Shown here: positions 43,653 to 52,581 of the stretch, piece after piece
How the letters are laid out: each line of letters starts with the position of its first letter
How positions within the stretch are numbered: position 1 is the stretch's first letter
NCBI RefSeq assembly: GCF_006542335.1
Contig: NZ_CP032485.1
Span: forward strand, 1,188,501 to 1,252,500
Reading direction: 5' to 3'
From: Neokomagataea tanensis
GTDB lineage: Bacteria; Pseudomonadota; Alphaproteobacteria; Acetobacterales; Acetobacteraceae
Length of the DNA: 64,000 nucleotides
The notes under the pieces: generated by a model
The model's database searches: none
The model's input: the letters and a program-made list of their open reading frames with translations, nothing else
Told to the model about the DNA's origin: nothing
Made by a program: the position numbers and the translations under genes

Positions 43653-44455
43653 GAAACTCTCAAGAGCTTCTCCGCAATCTGGCTAGCTGCCTGAAGTGGG
43701 AAAAAACGGGCAAAGCTCTCTCCAATGTGGCCGTGCTGCATGAAGCTTTGCCCATCAATCTTTTGGCCAACTGGGACAAATGTTTCGCTGTCCATAAGCG
43801 GCATATTAATCGAAATCCACTGGCGCTCTCCGTTGATTATTACGGGAGCACCGTCAGAAAAGCGTGGGGCGTTTGGCAGCGCACGCCGCTCAGCCAAGTG
43901 CAGAGCCGTACAGGTCTCCCAACCACAACCAATCATAAGAATTAGGGCATTGAGTTTTTCAAGCTTCGCCAGCGGGGAGGCTTCGCCTAGTGGATCGTGC
44001 AGGGGTTGGTCAGCCAGAAGCATTTCTGCCGCTGGTCCTTTTGCGCATAGTGATACGAGCGGGTGTGAGCTTCTTCTGGTGCCGGGCCATAACCTGAAGG
44101 CTTCCGGGACAACACCGCAACGGCTTGTCGGTGTCTGGCATGCGTCAAACGGAGGGTGATTCTGTCTGATAGTTTCCCACCATGTTTCGGGGACAGGTGG
44201 GTCAGACCAGTGCTGTGGATCGCTGAGTTGAGGTGATTGAGCTGACATCACCAAATTGCCGTTTGGTCCAATTGCGTCCAGCAAGGCGGCAATGAGTGTC
44301 TGAGCCCCTCCACATACCCAGCCGATACGGCTCAAAGCAGTATGCACCATGAGTGTCATACCTGCTTTGAGCCCAATATTCGTGAGATCTTGGTGCAGCC
44401 GTTCTTGCGTGATGGGGCCGTTAGAGGTCCTTGCGAGAACGGCTGCTTCAGACAT
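43649..44455 (-). CDS. Aminoglycoside N3-acetyltransferase-like protein
   Basis: A 268-residue member of the AAC(3) (Antibiotic_NAT) family, which uses acetyl-CoA to acetylate amino groups. Family motifs: MVHTALSRIGWVCGGAQTL, NLVMSAQSPQLSDP, FRLWPGTRRSSHPLVSLCAKG and GCGWETCTALHLAE with the conserved His. Chromosomal members often act on other substrates, so resistance should not be assumed. ATG 44455 is 2 bases after the queF stop (TAAAC ATG arrangement), so it is co-transcribed with queF; the in-frame ATG 44590 would overlap queF and is rejected. Confidence 0.8.
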   Translation of the reverse strand: MSEAAVLARTSNGPITQERLHQDLTNIGLKAGMTLMVHTALSRIGWVCGGAQTLIAALLDAIGPNGNLVMSAQSPQLSDPQHWSDPPVPETWWETIRQNHPPFDACQTPTSRCGVVPEAFRLWPGTRRSSHPLVSLCAKGPAAEMLLADQPLHDPLGEASPLAKLEKLNALILMIGCGWETCTALHLAERRALPNAPRFSDGAPVIINGERQWISINMPLMDSETFVPVGQKIDGQSFMQHGHIGESFARFFPLQAASQIAEKLLRVS

Positions 44456-44457
44456 GT

Positions 44458-44937
44458 TTAGCCGCGGCCCCGATAGCCGGGAACGTCTTGCGGCGGAATC
44501 CATACGCTCTCTGGTGGAGTGCCGCTTTGCCAGAACACATCGATTGGAATGCCTCCGCGTGGGTACCAGTAAGCGCCGATTCTCAACCATTCTGGGTCAA
44601 GCAGTTCAACGAGACGCTCCGCAATCGTGACTGAGCAGTCTTCGTGGAAAGCGCCGTGGTTACGGAAGCTGGTCAGGTAAAGTTTGAGCGACTTGCTCTC
44701 AACAATCCAGTCCCGTGGGATGTAATCAATTACGATATGCGCAAAGTCGGGTTGCCCAGTCACAGGGCATAAAGAAGTAAATTCCGGTGCTGTGAAGCGT
44801 ACGACATATTGGCGGCCTTTGTGGGGTGCAGGCACTCTCTCCAATATTGCTTCTTCAGGTGATGCTGCCGGCACAACATGTTGGCCGAGTTGGCTAAGTG
44901 CATCTGTTCCAGGGGCGCTTGGGCCGGGGTGAGACAT
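44458..44937 (-). CDS. queF: NADPH-dependent 7-cyano-7-deazaguanine reductase QueF
   Basis: A 159-residue QueF of the short (unimodular) type, which reduces preQ0 to preQ1 in queuosine synthesis. The catalytic Cys is in [17 protein letters not shown] and substrate motifs are [28 protein letters not shown] and [17 protein letters not shown] 44937 has AGGA about 5 bases upstream and gives the expected length; the upstream in-frame 45012 adds 25 odd residues. It is divergent from typA. Confidence 0.93.
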   Translation of the reverse strand: MSHPGPSAPGTDALSQLGQHVVPAASPEEAILERVPAPHKGRQYVVRFTAPEFTSLCPVTGQPDFAHIVIDYIPRDWIVESKSLKLYLTSFRNHGAFHEDCSVTIAERLVELLDPEWLRIGAYWYPRGGIPIDVFWQSGTPPESVWIPPQDVPGYRGRG

Positions 44938-45117
44938 AGTTTTCCTCATGCGGTCATGAAAGAAGAAAAGGGAATTTTCTGCGTGTGTGAACGAGCTTTC
45001 GCACAGACTCAAGTGATGTCAGATATGAAAAGAGAACGACAGCATTTGCAAATCATCGCGATTCAGTGCAGAAGATCGCGGAATTTGATCCTTGCAAGCC
45101 TCTTTCTGGAAGACCGT

Positions 45118-46938
45118 ATGGAACTCCGTAATATCGCCATTATCGCGCACGTTGATCATGGCAAGACCACGCTGGTCGACCAGCTCCTCAAGCAATCCGG
45201 TTCGTTCCGTGACAATCAGCACGTTGCTGATCGCGCCATGGACAGCAATGACCTGGAACGTGAGCGTGGTATTACCATTCTCGCAAAGTGCACATCCGTT
45301 GTCTGGAAAGACACACGCATCAACATCATTGATACCCCAGGCCACGCCGACTTCGGTGGTGAGGTTGAGCGTATTCTGAGCATGGTGGATGGCGCGATCA
45401 TCCTCGTTGACGCAGCAGAAGGTGCACTGCCACAGACGAAGTTCGTTCTGGGCAAGGCACTGGCACGTGGCATCCGTCCAATCGTCGTCGTGAACAAGAT
45501 TGACCGTGGCGATGCACGTCCGGACGAAGTGCACGAAGAAATCTTCGATTTGTTCGCAGCTTTGGGTGCGGACGAAAAGCAGCTCGACTTCCCAATGCTC
45601 TACGCATCTGGCCGTCAAGGCTGGGCTGATGAGGAAATCGAAGGGCCACGCAAGGATCTTGCACCGTTGTTTGACCTTGTGTTGCGCCACGTTCCAACAC
45701 CTGGCTTGGACAAAGACGCACCTTTCGGCATGGTCTCCACCATTCTTGAAAGCGACAACTTCCTTGGTCGTATCCTGACGGGTCGTATTGAGCAGGGCCG
45801 CGCACGTGTGAACATGCCGGTTCGCGTTCTGCGCCGCGATGGTACGATTGTTGAAACCGGTCGTTTGACCAAGCTGCTGTCTTTCCGTGGCCTGGACCGT
45901 GTGCCTGTTGAAGAAGCAGAAGCTGGTGACATCGTTGCTGTTGCTGGTCTGTCCGACGCGACAATCCCAGACACCATCGCTGATCCAAGCATTGAAGCTC
46001 CGCTGCCTTCAACGCCAGTTGATCCGCCAACGCTCTCCATGACGTTCCGCATCAATGACGGCCCGCTTGGTGGACGTGAAGGCAAGAAGGTTACATCGCG
46101 CCAGATCCGTGACCGTCTCTTCAAGGAAACTGAAGGTAACGTTGCCATTAAGGTAACGGAGAGCCCAGAAAGCGAAGCGTTCGAAGTTGCTGGTCGTGGC
46201 GAACTTCAGCTTGGCGTTCTGATCGAAACGATGCGTCGTGAAGGTTTCGAGCTGACAATCGGTCGTCCGCGCGTTCTGTTCCGTGAAAACGCTGAAACGG
46301 GTGAGCGCGAAGAGCCGTTCGAAGAAGTTCTGGTTGACGTTGACGAGCCATACTCAGGCGTTGTCGTCGAGAAAATGTCCCTGCGTAAGGGCGTGATGCA
46401 GGATATGCGTCCGTCTGGTGGTGGTAAGGTTCGTTTGACCTTCCTGATCCCGTCACGTGGCTTGATCGGTTATCATGGCGAGTTCCTCACGGACACACGT
46501 GGTACGGGTCTGATGAACCGTCTGTTCGATGGTTACCACCCATATGTTGGCACGATCGAAGGCCGTCGTAACGGCTCACTGATCTCTGCAGAAGATGGTT
46601 CAACGACACAATACGCGCTGTTCTCTCTGCAGGACCGTGGTACGTTGTTTGTTGACGCGGGTGAGAAGATTTATCAGGGCATGATCTTGGGTGAGCACTC
46701 ACGCGAGAACGACCTTGATATTAACGCCGTACGTGAAAAGAAGCTCACAAACATGCGTGCGTCCGGCAAGGACGAAGCCCTGCTGCTGACGCCACCACGT
46801 AAGATGAGCCTTGAGCAAGCAATTGCATACATTGAAGATGATGAACTTGTAGAAGTTACGCCATCTGCAATTCGTATTCGTAAGCGCTACCTGGACCCGC
46901 ACGAGCGTAAGCGCGCGGCACGCTCTAAGGAAGCTTAA
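45118..46938 (+). CDS. typA: Ribosome-associated GTPase TypA/BipA
   Basis: A 606-residue translational GTPase that binds ribosomes and aids assembly under stress. G motifs: AHVDHGKTT (P-loop), RERGITI (switch I), DTPGHADF and NKID; then the domain II, III, V and C-terminal regions (PFEEVLVDVDEPYSGVVVEKM, FLIPSRGLIGYHGEFLTDTRG, KIYQGMILGEHSRENDLDIN). ATG 45118 is the family start, with GGAAG 6 bases upstream; the in-frame extension to 44878 is not conserved in character. A strong terminator follows. Confidence 0.96.
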   Translation: MELRNIAIIAHVDHGKTTLVDQLLKQSGSFRDNQHVADRAMDSNDLERERGITILAKCTSVVWKDTRINIIDTPGHADFGGEVERILSMVDGAIILVDAAEGALPQTKFVLGKALARGIRPIVVVNKIDRGDARPDEVHEEIFDLFAALGADEKQLDFPMLYASGRQGWADEEIEGPRKDLAPLFDLVLRHVPTPGLDKDAPFGMVSTILESDNFLGRILTGRIEQGRARVNMPVRVLRRDGTIVETGRLTKLLSFRGLDRVPVEEAEAGDIVAVAGLSDATIPDTIADPSIEAPLPSTPVDPPTLSMTFRINDGPLGGREGKKVTSRQIRDRLFKETEGNVAIKVTESPESEAFEVAGRGELQLGVLIETMRREGFELTIGRPRVLFRENAETGEREEPFEEVLVDVDEPYSGVVVEKMSLRKGVMQDMRPSGGGKVRLTFLIPSRGLIGYHGEFLTDTRGTGLMNRLFDGYHPYVGTIEGRRNGSLISAEDGSTTQYALFSLQDRGTLFVDAGEKIYQGMILGEHSRENDLDINAVREKKLTNMRASGKDEALLLTPPRKMSLEQAIAYIEDDELVEVTPSAIRIRKRYLDPHERKRAARSKEA

Positions 46939-46963
46939 GAGCTTTTTTAGCGCCAGAGTGAGA

Positions 46964-46995
46964 AACCTGCCGGATTTATTCCGGCAGGTTTTTTT
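46964..46995 (+). terminator. Rho-independent terminator after typA
   Basis: CCTGCCGGA pairs with TCCGGCAGG around a TTTAT loop and is followed by seven T. Confidence 0.93.
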
Positions 46996-47200
46996 ATGTT
47001 TTTTACAGGTTACACAATATGTCATAATTGCGGCATATTCGCGTGCGACTGCCTCAATGGTATAAAATTTCTAAAAGTTAATGCGCGACTATCGCAATTT
47101 GCGATGATATATTCAAATCAAGGTCGAGTTTTGAGGGGCGATTTCTTCAAAACCTTAAAGCAAGATCCAGTGATTACTTACTCATGGGGCTTGATTTCCA

Positions 47201-47455
47201 ATGCGTCTTTTTAACGTTTCTTTGATCGCCGCTGCTTCTGTTCTCGCTCTGGCAGCTTCTTCTCCAATCATGGCGGCTGATCCAGCTCCTGCAGCAGCAG
47301 AAGCTGCTCCTGCGGCACCAGCTGCAACCGACGCAGCAGCACCAGCTGCTGATGCTGCTGCACCTGCAGCTGACGACAAGGGCGCAGCAAAGCCACACCA
47401 CAAGCACCACAAAGGCCATAAGGGCCACAAGAAGGCAGCTGCTCCTGCTAAGTAA
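47201..47455 (+). CDS. Small exported Ala/Pro- and His/Lys-rich protein
   Basis: An 84-residue exported protein with a clear Sec signal (SLIAAASVLALAASSPIMAA). The mature part is two low-complexity blocks: A, P and D in about residues 27-60, then H and K in about 61-84 (HHKHHKGHKGHKK). Such small exported proteins with basic/His-rich tails recall acid-shock or metal-binding periplasmic proteins, but no homology is asserted. It follows typA's terminator by about 200 bases, so it has its own promoter. A terminator-like hairpin lies downstream at 47502. Confidence 0.7.
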   Translation: MRLFNVSLIAAASVLALAASSPIMAADPAPAAAEAAPAAPAATDAAAPAADAAAPAADDKGAAKPHHKHHKGHKGHKKAAAPAK

Positions 47456-47501
47456 TTAGCAGGGAGGGCTCGGAGATATTCTCTGGGCTATGCTTTCTCG
47501 G

Positions 47502-47530
47502 AAAAGGTCGGCTTTTGCCGGCCTTTTTTG
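47502..47530. terminator. Bidirectional terminator between small exported protein and EEP-family gene
   Basis: AAAAGGTCGGC pairs with GCCGGCCTTTT around TTTT; a T-run follows on the plus strand and an A-run precedes it, so it can end both converging transcripts. Confidence 0.85.
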
Positions 47531-47531
47531 T

Positions 47532-48350
47532 TTAGGGCAGCGCTAACTTTACCGAGACGGGGCAGTGGTCCGATAATCCTTGGGGCGCGGTATCTTTTCG
47601 GTACGTCATAACAAGCAGACTATCGGGAACTAGCCAATTTTTGGCATCGTTACCGAGAATAATATGATCGATAAACGATTCCCCGCCCCAACAAGGGCTG
47701 GCAAAGCCAGACGTAACTAAGGTTACGGGAGCTACAGCTTCTAAATGCGCCATGAGAGGGTCACTGGGCGTGAGACGGCGGTTAAAGTCGCCCAAGACAG
47801 CAAAGGGCTTTCCCTCGTCTTGGCGCTCAGCAATCCAGTTCTCTAAAAGGGTGAACTGTTTGTAAAGTGTGGGGCAGGAGTGCTGTTTCTGCGTGAGAGG
47901 TTGGTCCCAGCAGCCGGTTTTTAAATGGACGACAAGCAGGCGGAGAGTAGTTTTCCCGTCTGAGAGAGTGACATCCAAGCCGGTTCGCAGGTGGTGAACA
48001 GCCTGAGGGTTTATATCTAACTCTTGGAGAGGTTCATTGACTGTGACCGCAAGCGATTTACGAACGGCCAGCCCGGTTTTCTGTACAACATCATCAGTTG
48101 ATAAAAATAATTGGTAGTCGTTTGTATTCAAAACCCGCTTCAGGGCAGGGAGGTCATCAACTTCTTGGACAGCTAATATGTCAGCGTTCAAATGCTGGGC
48201 GTATTTTCTCAAGCGTTGAAAATCGTTCTCGGTCCGGCCCTGTACATCTTCAGGCAAGGCGCTATCACCAGTTTGCCGTGATGTGAGCCAGTCGAGGTTC
48301 CATGTGCTTATTTTCAGGGTGTGTGCTTGAGCTGAGGGGGAATGGCACAC
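47532..48350 (-). CDS. Endonuclease/exonuclease/phosphatase-family protein
   Basis: A protein of about 272 residues of the EEP (exonuclease III-like) superfamily: STWNLDWL (metal/His region), LNADILAVQEVDD (metal-binding Glu), VHLKTGC, VLGDFNRRLT (Asp/Asn pair), and SDHCPVSVKL (catalytic His). Substrate could be nucleic acid or a phosphorylated small molecule or lipid. The GTG 48350 start is uncertain. The in-frame codons upstream read LIFGAPLFFFVCHSPSAQA, a good signal peptide, but no ATG, GTG or TTG begins it. Either the start is a rare codon (ATA 48377), or a base is wrong. It is downstream of the carbonic anhydrase gene. Confidence 0.75.
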   Translation of the reverse strand: MCHSPSAQAHTLKISTWNLDWLTSRQTGDSALPEDVQGRTENDFQRLRKYAQHLNADILAVQEVDDLPALKRVLNTNDYQLFLSTDDVVQKTGLAVRKSLAVTVNEPLQELDINPQAVHHLRTGLDVTLSDGKTTLRLLVVHLKTGCWDQPLTQKQHSCPTLYKQFTLLENWIAERQDEGKPFAVLGDFNRRLTPSDPLMAHLEAVAPVTLVTSGFASPCWGGESFIDHIILGNDAKNWLVPDSLLVMTYRKDTAPQGLSDHCPVSVKLALP

Positions 48351-48407
48351 AAAAAAGAAAAGGGGCGCCCCAAATATGAGACACCCCCGACTATCTGACG
48401 GAAAAAA

Positions 48408-49073
48408 TTAAGCCCCAAATTCAGACAGCACTTCTGAAACAGGGCGAGATTTACGGCTTTGCTCATCAAGCACAGAAACCTGACCCTTCGGGATGTCGTA
48501 ATACCAGCCCTGAAGCGTAAGGCTGTCTTGCGCAAGCGCCCGAGCAACAGCCGGATGCGTTCTCAGGTGAGCCAGCTGAAGCAGGACGTTGTTTTCTGTC
48601 AGATCGCGGATCTGAGCAGGACCTGCATCTTCGGCTTTGAGTTCGCCGAGTGTAGCGCGGGCCGCTTCGCCATTGCGCATCCAGCTACGGACCGTGGGGA
48701 GGCCGTCCAGCTTTGGATCGTTGAGGTTCATGAGCGCGCCCATGGCGCCGCAGTTTGAGTGGCCGCAGATGATGATATTTTTCACCTTTAGCACAGCAAC
48801 GGCGTATTCAATCGCGGAGGATACGCCGCCGAGCATTTCGCCGTAGGCCGGAACGAGGTTACCGACGTTACGCACGATGAACAGCTCGCCTGGCTGGGTC
48901 TGGGTAATCAGACTCGGGCTGATACGGCTGTCTGCGCAGGTGATAAAGAGTGTCGACGGTGCCTGGCTGTGGGCAAGGCTTTCGAACAGCTCAGCGTTTC
49001 CAGGATAGACATCTTGCTGGAAGGTTTGAACGCCCGCCAACAGCTTGGCTAATGTATCGCGACCACAATCCAT
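48408..49073 (-). CDS. Beta-class carbonic anhydrase
   Basis: A 221-residue cytoplasmic zinc enzyme that interconverts CO2 and bicarbonate. Zinc ligands are Cys and Asp in ITCADSRI and the His/Cys pair in IICGHSNCGAM. NLVPAY and GGVSSAIEYAVAVLKVKNI are family-typical. ATG 49073 with GGAG 7 bases upstream is preferred over an in-frame ATG at 49124. Bicarbonate supply supports the acetyl-CoA carboxylase encoded at 57168. Single gene, followed by the EEP-family gene in the same direction. Confidence 0.92.
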   Translation of the reverse strand: MDCGRDTLAKLLAGVQTFQQDVYPGNAELFESLAHSQAPSTLFITCADSRISPSLITQTQPGELFIVRNVGNLVPAYGEMLGGVSSAIEYAVAVLKVKNIIICGHSNCGAMGALMNLNDPKLDGLPTVRSWMRNGEAARATLGELKAEDAGPAQIRDLTENNVLLQLAHLRTHPAVARALAQDSLTLQGWYYDIPKGQVSVLDEQSRKSRPVSEVLSEFGA

Positions 49074-49215
49074 GGTGTTTCTCCACCTACTGAAAGGATG
49101 CTCAGAGAGCGAACCCAACGTCACTCAGGTTCTATAAAAGAAAATTTAATTTGCTCTGCTACCTTAAGACAACCCCCTTGGCAGGGGATTTACCTTTTGT
49201 CGCAGAGCCGGTGTT

Positions 49216-51852
49216 TTAGGCGCTCAGTTTTTCCTTAAGCATAGCAAAAACGGCGTCAGACTTAGCTTCTGGACCACCCGCCTGTGCCATATCAGGGCGG
49301 CCACCACCACCTTTACCACCCATAAGGGCTGATGCCTCACGAACAAGTGTAACAGCGTTGAAGCGTTCGGTAAGGTCTTTGGTGACGGCGATGACGATGC
49401 TTCCGCGTCCATCTGCTTCAGACATGAGAGCGACAACGCCACTGCCGATCTGCTTAGAAATGTCTTCCGCAAGGCTCTTGAGGTCTTTCGGGCTGACATC
49501 CCCCAAGTTACGCGCACTAAGGGTAATGCCATTAATGGTTTCGTTGGCCTCCGTTGCGCTGCCTGTAGCGAGGCGACGTTGAAGATCCGAAATCTGGCTG
49601 TTGAGAGCTTTGCGCTCTTCCAGCAGAGCCGCAACGCGTGCAACCGCGTCGCTCACCGGCACCTTTAGAAGGTCAGCAACGTCTTTAAGGCGGTTTTCTG
49701 TCTCAAGTGCCAGCTTCTCAGCCGTCAGTCCGCAGACAGCTTCAATGCGGCGTACGCCTGCGGAAACGCCCGTTTCAGAAACGATGCGGAAGGCACCAAT
49801 TTCTCCTAGGCGCTGCACATGGGTGCCGCCGCAGAGTTCAATAGAATATGCATGGCGCGTTTCGTCGCCTTTACCCATCGAAACGACTCGGACTTCATCG
49901 CCATATTTTTCGCCAAACAGCGCCATAGCGCCTTCTGCTACGGCTTGTTCTTGAGTCATGAGGCGCGTTTCGACCGGGCTATTTTCCCTGATGCGCTCAT
50001 TCACTTCAGCTTCGACAGCCAGAAGCTCTTGAGTTGTGAGCGGGCGAGGCTGGCTAATGTCGAATCGCAGACGTTCGGGGGCGTTCAAACTGCCTTTCTG
50101 CGTGACGTGGCTGCCAACCTGACGACGCAGCGCTTCATGCAGCAAATGGGTAGCAGAGTGATGGCCGCGCACTGCTGTGCGGCGTGTGTGATCCACAGCG
50201 GCATGGACGGCAAGGCCGGGCTTTGCTGTGCCTTCAACAACGCGGCCATAATGAACGATTAAGTCGCCGTTTCTTTTTTGCGTATCGGTGATTTCAATGC
50301 GCAGACCAGAAGCGGTCAGTGTGCCGTGGTCCCCTACCTGACCGCCGCTCTCGCCATAAAACGGTGTCTGGTTGAGGAGAATCGCAACGGTGTCGTCAGA
50401 GACCGGGGCTTCCGCGAGTTCGTCCGAGCCTTTGTAAATGGCTTGGATTTCTGCATCGGTCTTTTCAGATGAATAGCCGAGGAACTCACTCGCACCGTGT
50501 TTGTCGCGGGCATCGAACCAGACGGTTTCTGCCGCAGCATCGCCCGATCCTGTCCATGCTGCGCGTGCGCGTGCGCGTTGTTCAGCCATGGCGGCTGAGA
50601 AGCCGTTTTCGTCTACCGTGCGATTCTGCTCGCGTAATGCGTCCTGCGTGAGGTCGAGCGGGAAACCGAAAGTGTCGTACAAGCGGAAAGCTACGTCCCC
50701 GGGAAGGGCTTCCTTATCACCAAGGCGTGACACTTCGTCGGACAACAGAGCGAGGCCACGTTCCAGCAGGGCGGTGAAGCGTTCTTCTTCACCCTTCATG
50801 GTTTCCGCTATGAGTGCCTGATGTTGTACAAGTTCAGGGTAAGCGGCGCCCATTTGACGGATCAGCGCCGGTAGCAAGCGGTAGAATACAGGTTCTTTCG
50901 CACCCATCATATGCAAGTGGCGCATGGCGCGCCGCATGATACGGCGGAGCACATATCCGCGCCCATCTTTCGATGGCAGGACGCCATCAGCAATGAGGAA
51001 CGCTGTTGAACGCAGATGGTCGGCTACGACGCGATGGCTTGATTTAAAGGGGCCATCGGGGTCTTGGCTGAGGGCAGCAGCGGAGGCTTCGATGAGGGCG
51101 CGCATCGTATCTGTGTCGTAGTTGTCGCGCTTGCCCTGAAGGATGGCTGCAAAACGCTCCAAGCCCATGCCCGTATCAATGGAAGGGCGGGGCAGTGGAT
51201 TGCGAACGCCGCCAGCCTCTTCAAAGAATTGCATGAAAACAAGGTTCCAGATTTCGACAAAACGATCGCCGTCTTCATCGGGGCTGCCAGGAGGGCCGCC
51301 AAAGACGCTTTCTCCGTGGTCGAAGAAGATTTCTGAGCAGGGTCCGCAAGGTCCGGTATCTCCCATGCGCCAGAAGTTGTCTGAGGTGCCGATGCGTATA
51401 ATTTTATCGTCGCTCAGGCCTGTAATTTTGCGCCAAAGGCCCGCAGCTTCTTCGTCTTCTGCGTAAACAGTGGCCAAGAGCTTTTCTTTTGGGAGCGCAA
51501 AGTCTTTTGTCAGCAAATTCCATGCGAACTCAATCGCGTCAGCTTTGAAATAATCGCCGAAGCTGAAATTGCCGAGCATCTCAAAAAAAGTATGGTGGCG
51601 CGCGGTGTAGCCGACATTGTCTAGGTCGTTGTGCTTGCCGCCTGCACGAACAACCTTCTGGGCAGTCGTAGCCCGCTTGTATGATCTCGTTTCCTGCCCC
51701 GTGAAAAGGTTTTTGAACGGAACCATACCTGCATTCGTGAAAAGCAGTGTGGGGTCGTTCTGCGGCACGAGAGATGCCGAGGGGACAATGCGGTGGCCAT
51801 GAGAACTAAAATAGTCAAGGAAGGCCGAACGGATATCATTAGTACTGGTCAT
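49216..51852 (-). CDS. alaS: Alanyl-tRNA synthetase
   Basis: An 878-residue class II synthetase that charges tRNA-Ala and hydrolyses mischarged Ser/Gly. The catalytic domain shows [20 protein letters not shown] and [14 protein letters not shown]; the editing domain has the zinc motifs [13 protein letters not shown] and [13 protein letters not shown]; the C-terminal C-Ala domain ([32 protein letters not shown]) ends the protein. ATG 51852 gives the family N-terminus; an in-frame ATG 51882 is upstream. Confidence 0.96.
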   Translation of the reverse strand: MTSTNDIRSAFLDYFSSHGHRIVPSASLVPQNDPTLLFTNAGMVPFKNLFTGQETRSYKRATTAQKVVRAGGKHNDLDNVGYTARHHTFFEMLGNFSFGDYFKADAIEFAWNLLTKDFALPKEKLLATVYAEDEEAAGLWRKITGLSDDKIIRIGTSDNFWRMGDTGPCGPCSEIFFDHGESVFGGPPGSPDEDGDRFVEIWNLVFMQFFEEAGGVRNPLPRPSIDTGMGLERFAAILQGKRDNYDTDTMRALIEASAAALSQDPDGPFKSSHRVVADHLRSTAFLIADGVLPSKDGRGYVLRRIMRRAMRHLHMMGAKEPVFYRLLPALIRQMGAAYPELVQHQALIAETMKGEEERFTALLERGLALLSDEVSRLGDKEALPGDVAFRLYDTFGFPLDLTQDALREQNRTVDENGFSAAMAEQRARARAAWTGSGDAAAETVWFDARDKHGASEFLGYSSEKTDAEIQAIYKGSDELAEAPVSDDTVAILLNQTPFYGESGGQVGDHGTLTASGLRIEITDTQKRNGDLIVHYGRVVEGTAKPGLAVHAAVDHTRRTAVRGHHSATHLLHEALRRQVGSHVTQKGSLNAPERLRFDISQPRPLTTQELLAVEAEVNERIRENSPVETRLMTQEQAVAEGAMALFGEKYGDEVRVVSMGKGDETRHAYSIELCGGTHVQRLGEIGAFRIVSETGVSAGVRRIEAVCGLTAEKLALETENRLKDVADLLKVPVSDAVARVAALLEERKALNSQISDLQRRLATGSATEANETINGITLSARNLGDVSPKDLKSLAEDISKQIGSGVVALMSEADGRGSIVIAVTKDLTERFNAVTLVREASALMGGKGGGGRPDMAQAGGPEAKSDAVFAMLKEKLSA

Positions 51853-51946
51853 GAGCGCGCGCAGTTCCGAAAAAAACAGCAAGAAAGTCTGTTTCTCCTA
51901 GACGATTGTCGCGCACTTGAAAATGCGTGCCTTGAAGCTCTGACTG

Positions 51947-52429
51947 TTAGTGAGGTCGTATTTTTTGTTCTTGAGGGATACGGGCCTCAGCTGCGGCTAT
52001 TGTAGTCGTTTCCGTCTGTTTGAAAACAAGTCGGCGTGAAAGGGTGAAATTCGCGATCAAGCCGCAGCCGGACCCCACAGCGAGGGCGAGTACGGGATAG
52101 TGGCGTGTTAGTGGGGACACGGCATAAAGTGAAAAAACAGCCCCACGGTTGAGGCAAAAACCAAGGCTATTGGCGCCTAGGAATTTGAGCCACTGAATAA
52201 AAAGATGGTGCTGGTTGGACGTCTCGCGGAAAGTCCAAAGACGGTTCAATAACCAATTGCCAGTAGCGGCAACAAAATATGCGCAGAGCGTCGCCGCTGT
52301 AAGGCCTAAGAAAGGGCGTAAAGACAAAACGCAAGCGCAGTCGACGACCAGTCCTAAGCTACCTACCACGCCAAAGCGGAGAAACTGCCAAAGGGACGGT
52401 GGAATTTTAAGTAAGAGTGTTTCTAGCAC
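51947..52429 (-). CDS. GtrA-like membrane protein
   Basis: A 160-residue protein with four hydrophobic segments (FGVVGSLGLVVDCACVL, LTAATLCAYFVAATGNWLLNR, FLGANSLGFCLNRGAVFSLY, ALAVGSGCGLIANFTLSRRLVF), the classic GtrA layout, used to flip or translocate lipid-linked sugars for envelope glycans. NWLLNRLWTF and NFTLSRRLVF are the paired family motifs. It lies about 95 bases upstream of alaS on the same strand. No sugar-transferase partner is adjacent. Specific substrate unknown. Confidence 0.85.
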   Translation of the reverse strand: MLETLLLKIPPSLWQFLRFGVVGSLGLVVDCACVLSLRPFLGLTAATLCAYFVAATGNWLLNRLWTFRETSNQHHLFIQWLKFLGANSLGFCLNRGAVFSLYAVSPLTRHYPVLALAVGSGCGLIANFTLSRRLVFKQTETTTIAAAEARIPQEQKIRPH

Positions 52430-52503
52430 TTAGAAAGCGTCCGGCATCGAAGTGTCTTTTTGTGTGTTTGCAGCGGGAGTGGATTTTGAGCGCATTAAAT
52501 AGA

Positions 52504-52526
52504 AAAGGCGCCCGTGAGGGCGCCTT
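52504..52526 (-). terminator. Terminator after OmpA-like gene
   Basis: On the minus strand AAGGCGCCC pairs with GGGCGCCTT around TCAC, followed by TTTTCT. It is about 55 bases past the OmpA-family stop. Confidence 0.82.
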
Positions 52527-52581
52527 AACTAAGAACCAGTGCTGAGGTCAAGCCCAGCACTGTCGTGGCTCAAAGCCTGAA

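Noticed and set aside
43649..44455. Acquired aminoglycoside resistance gene
   Set aside because: Family match only; it is tightly linked to queF with no mobile element or unusual composition, so a resident acetyltransferase is more likely.
45398..46030. Long minus-strand frame of about 210 residues opposite typA
   Set aside because: Codon-biased antisense of a highly expressed gene; no start signal or recognisable domain.
51793..52005. 70-residue plus-strand frame over the alaS start
   Set aside because: Overlaps the start of alaS and the end of gtrA; no ribosome binding site and no protein-like motif.
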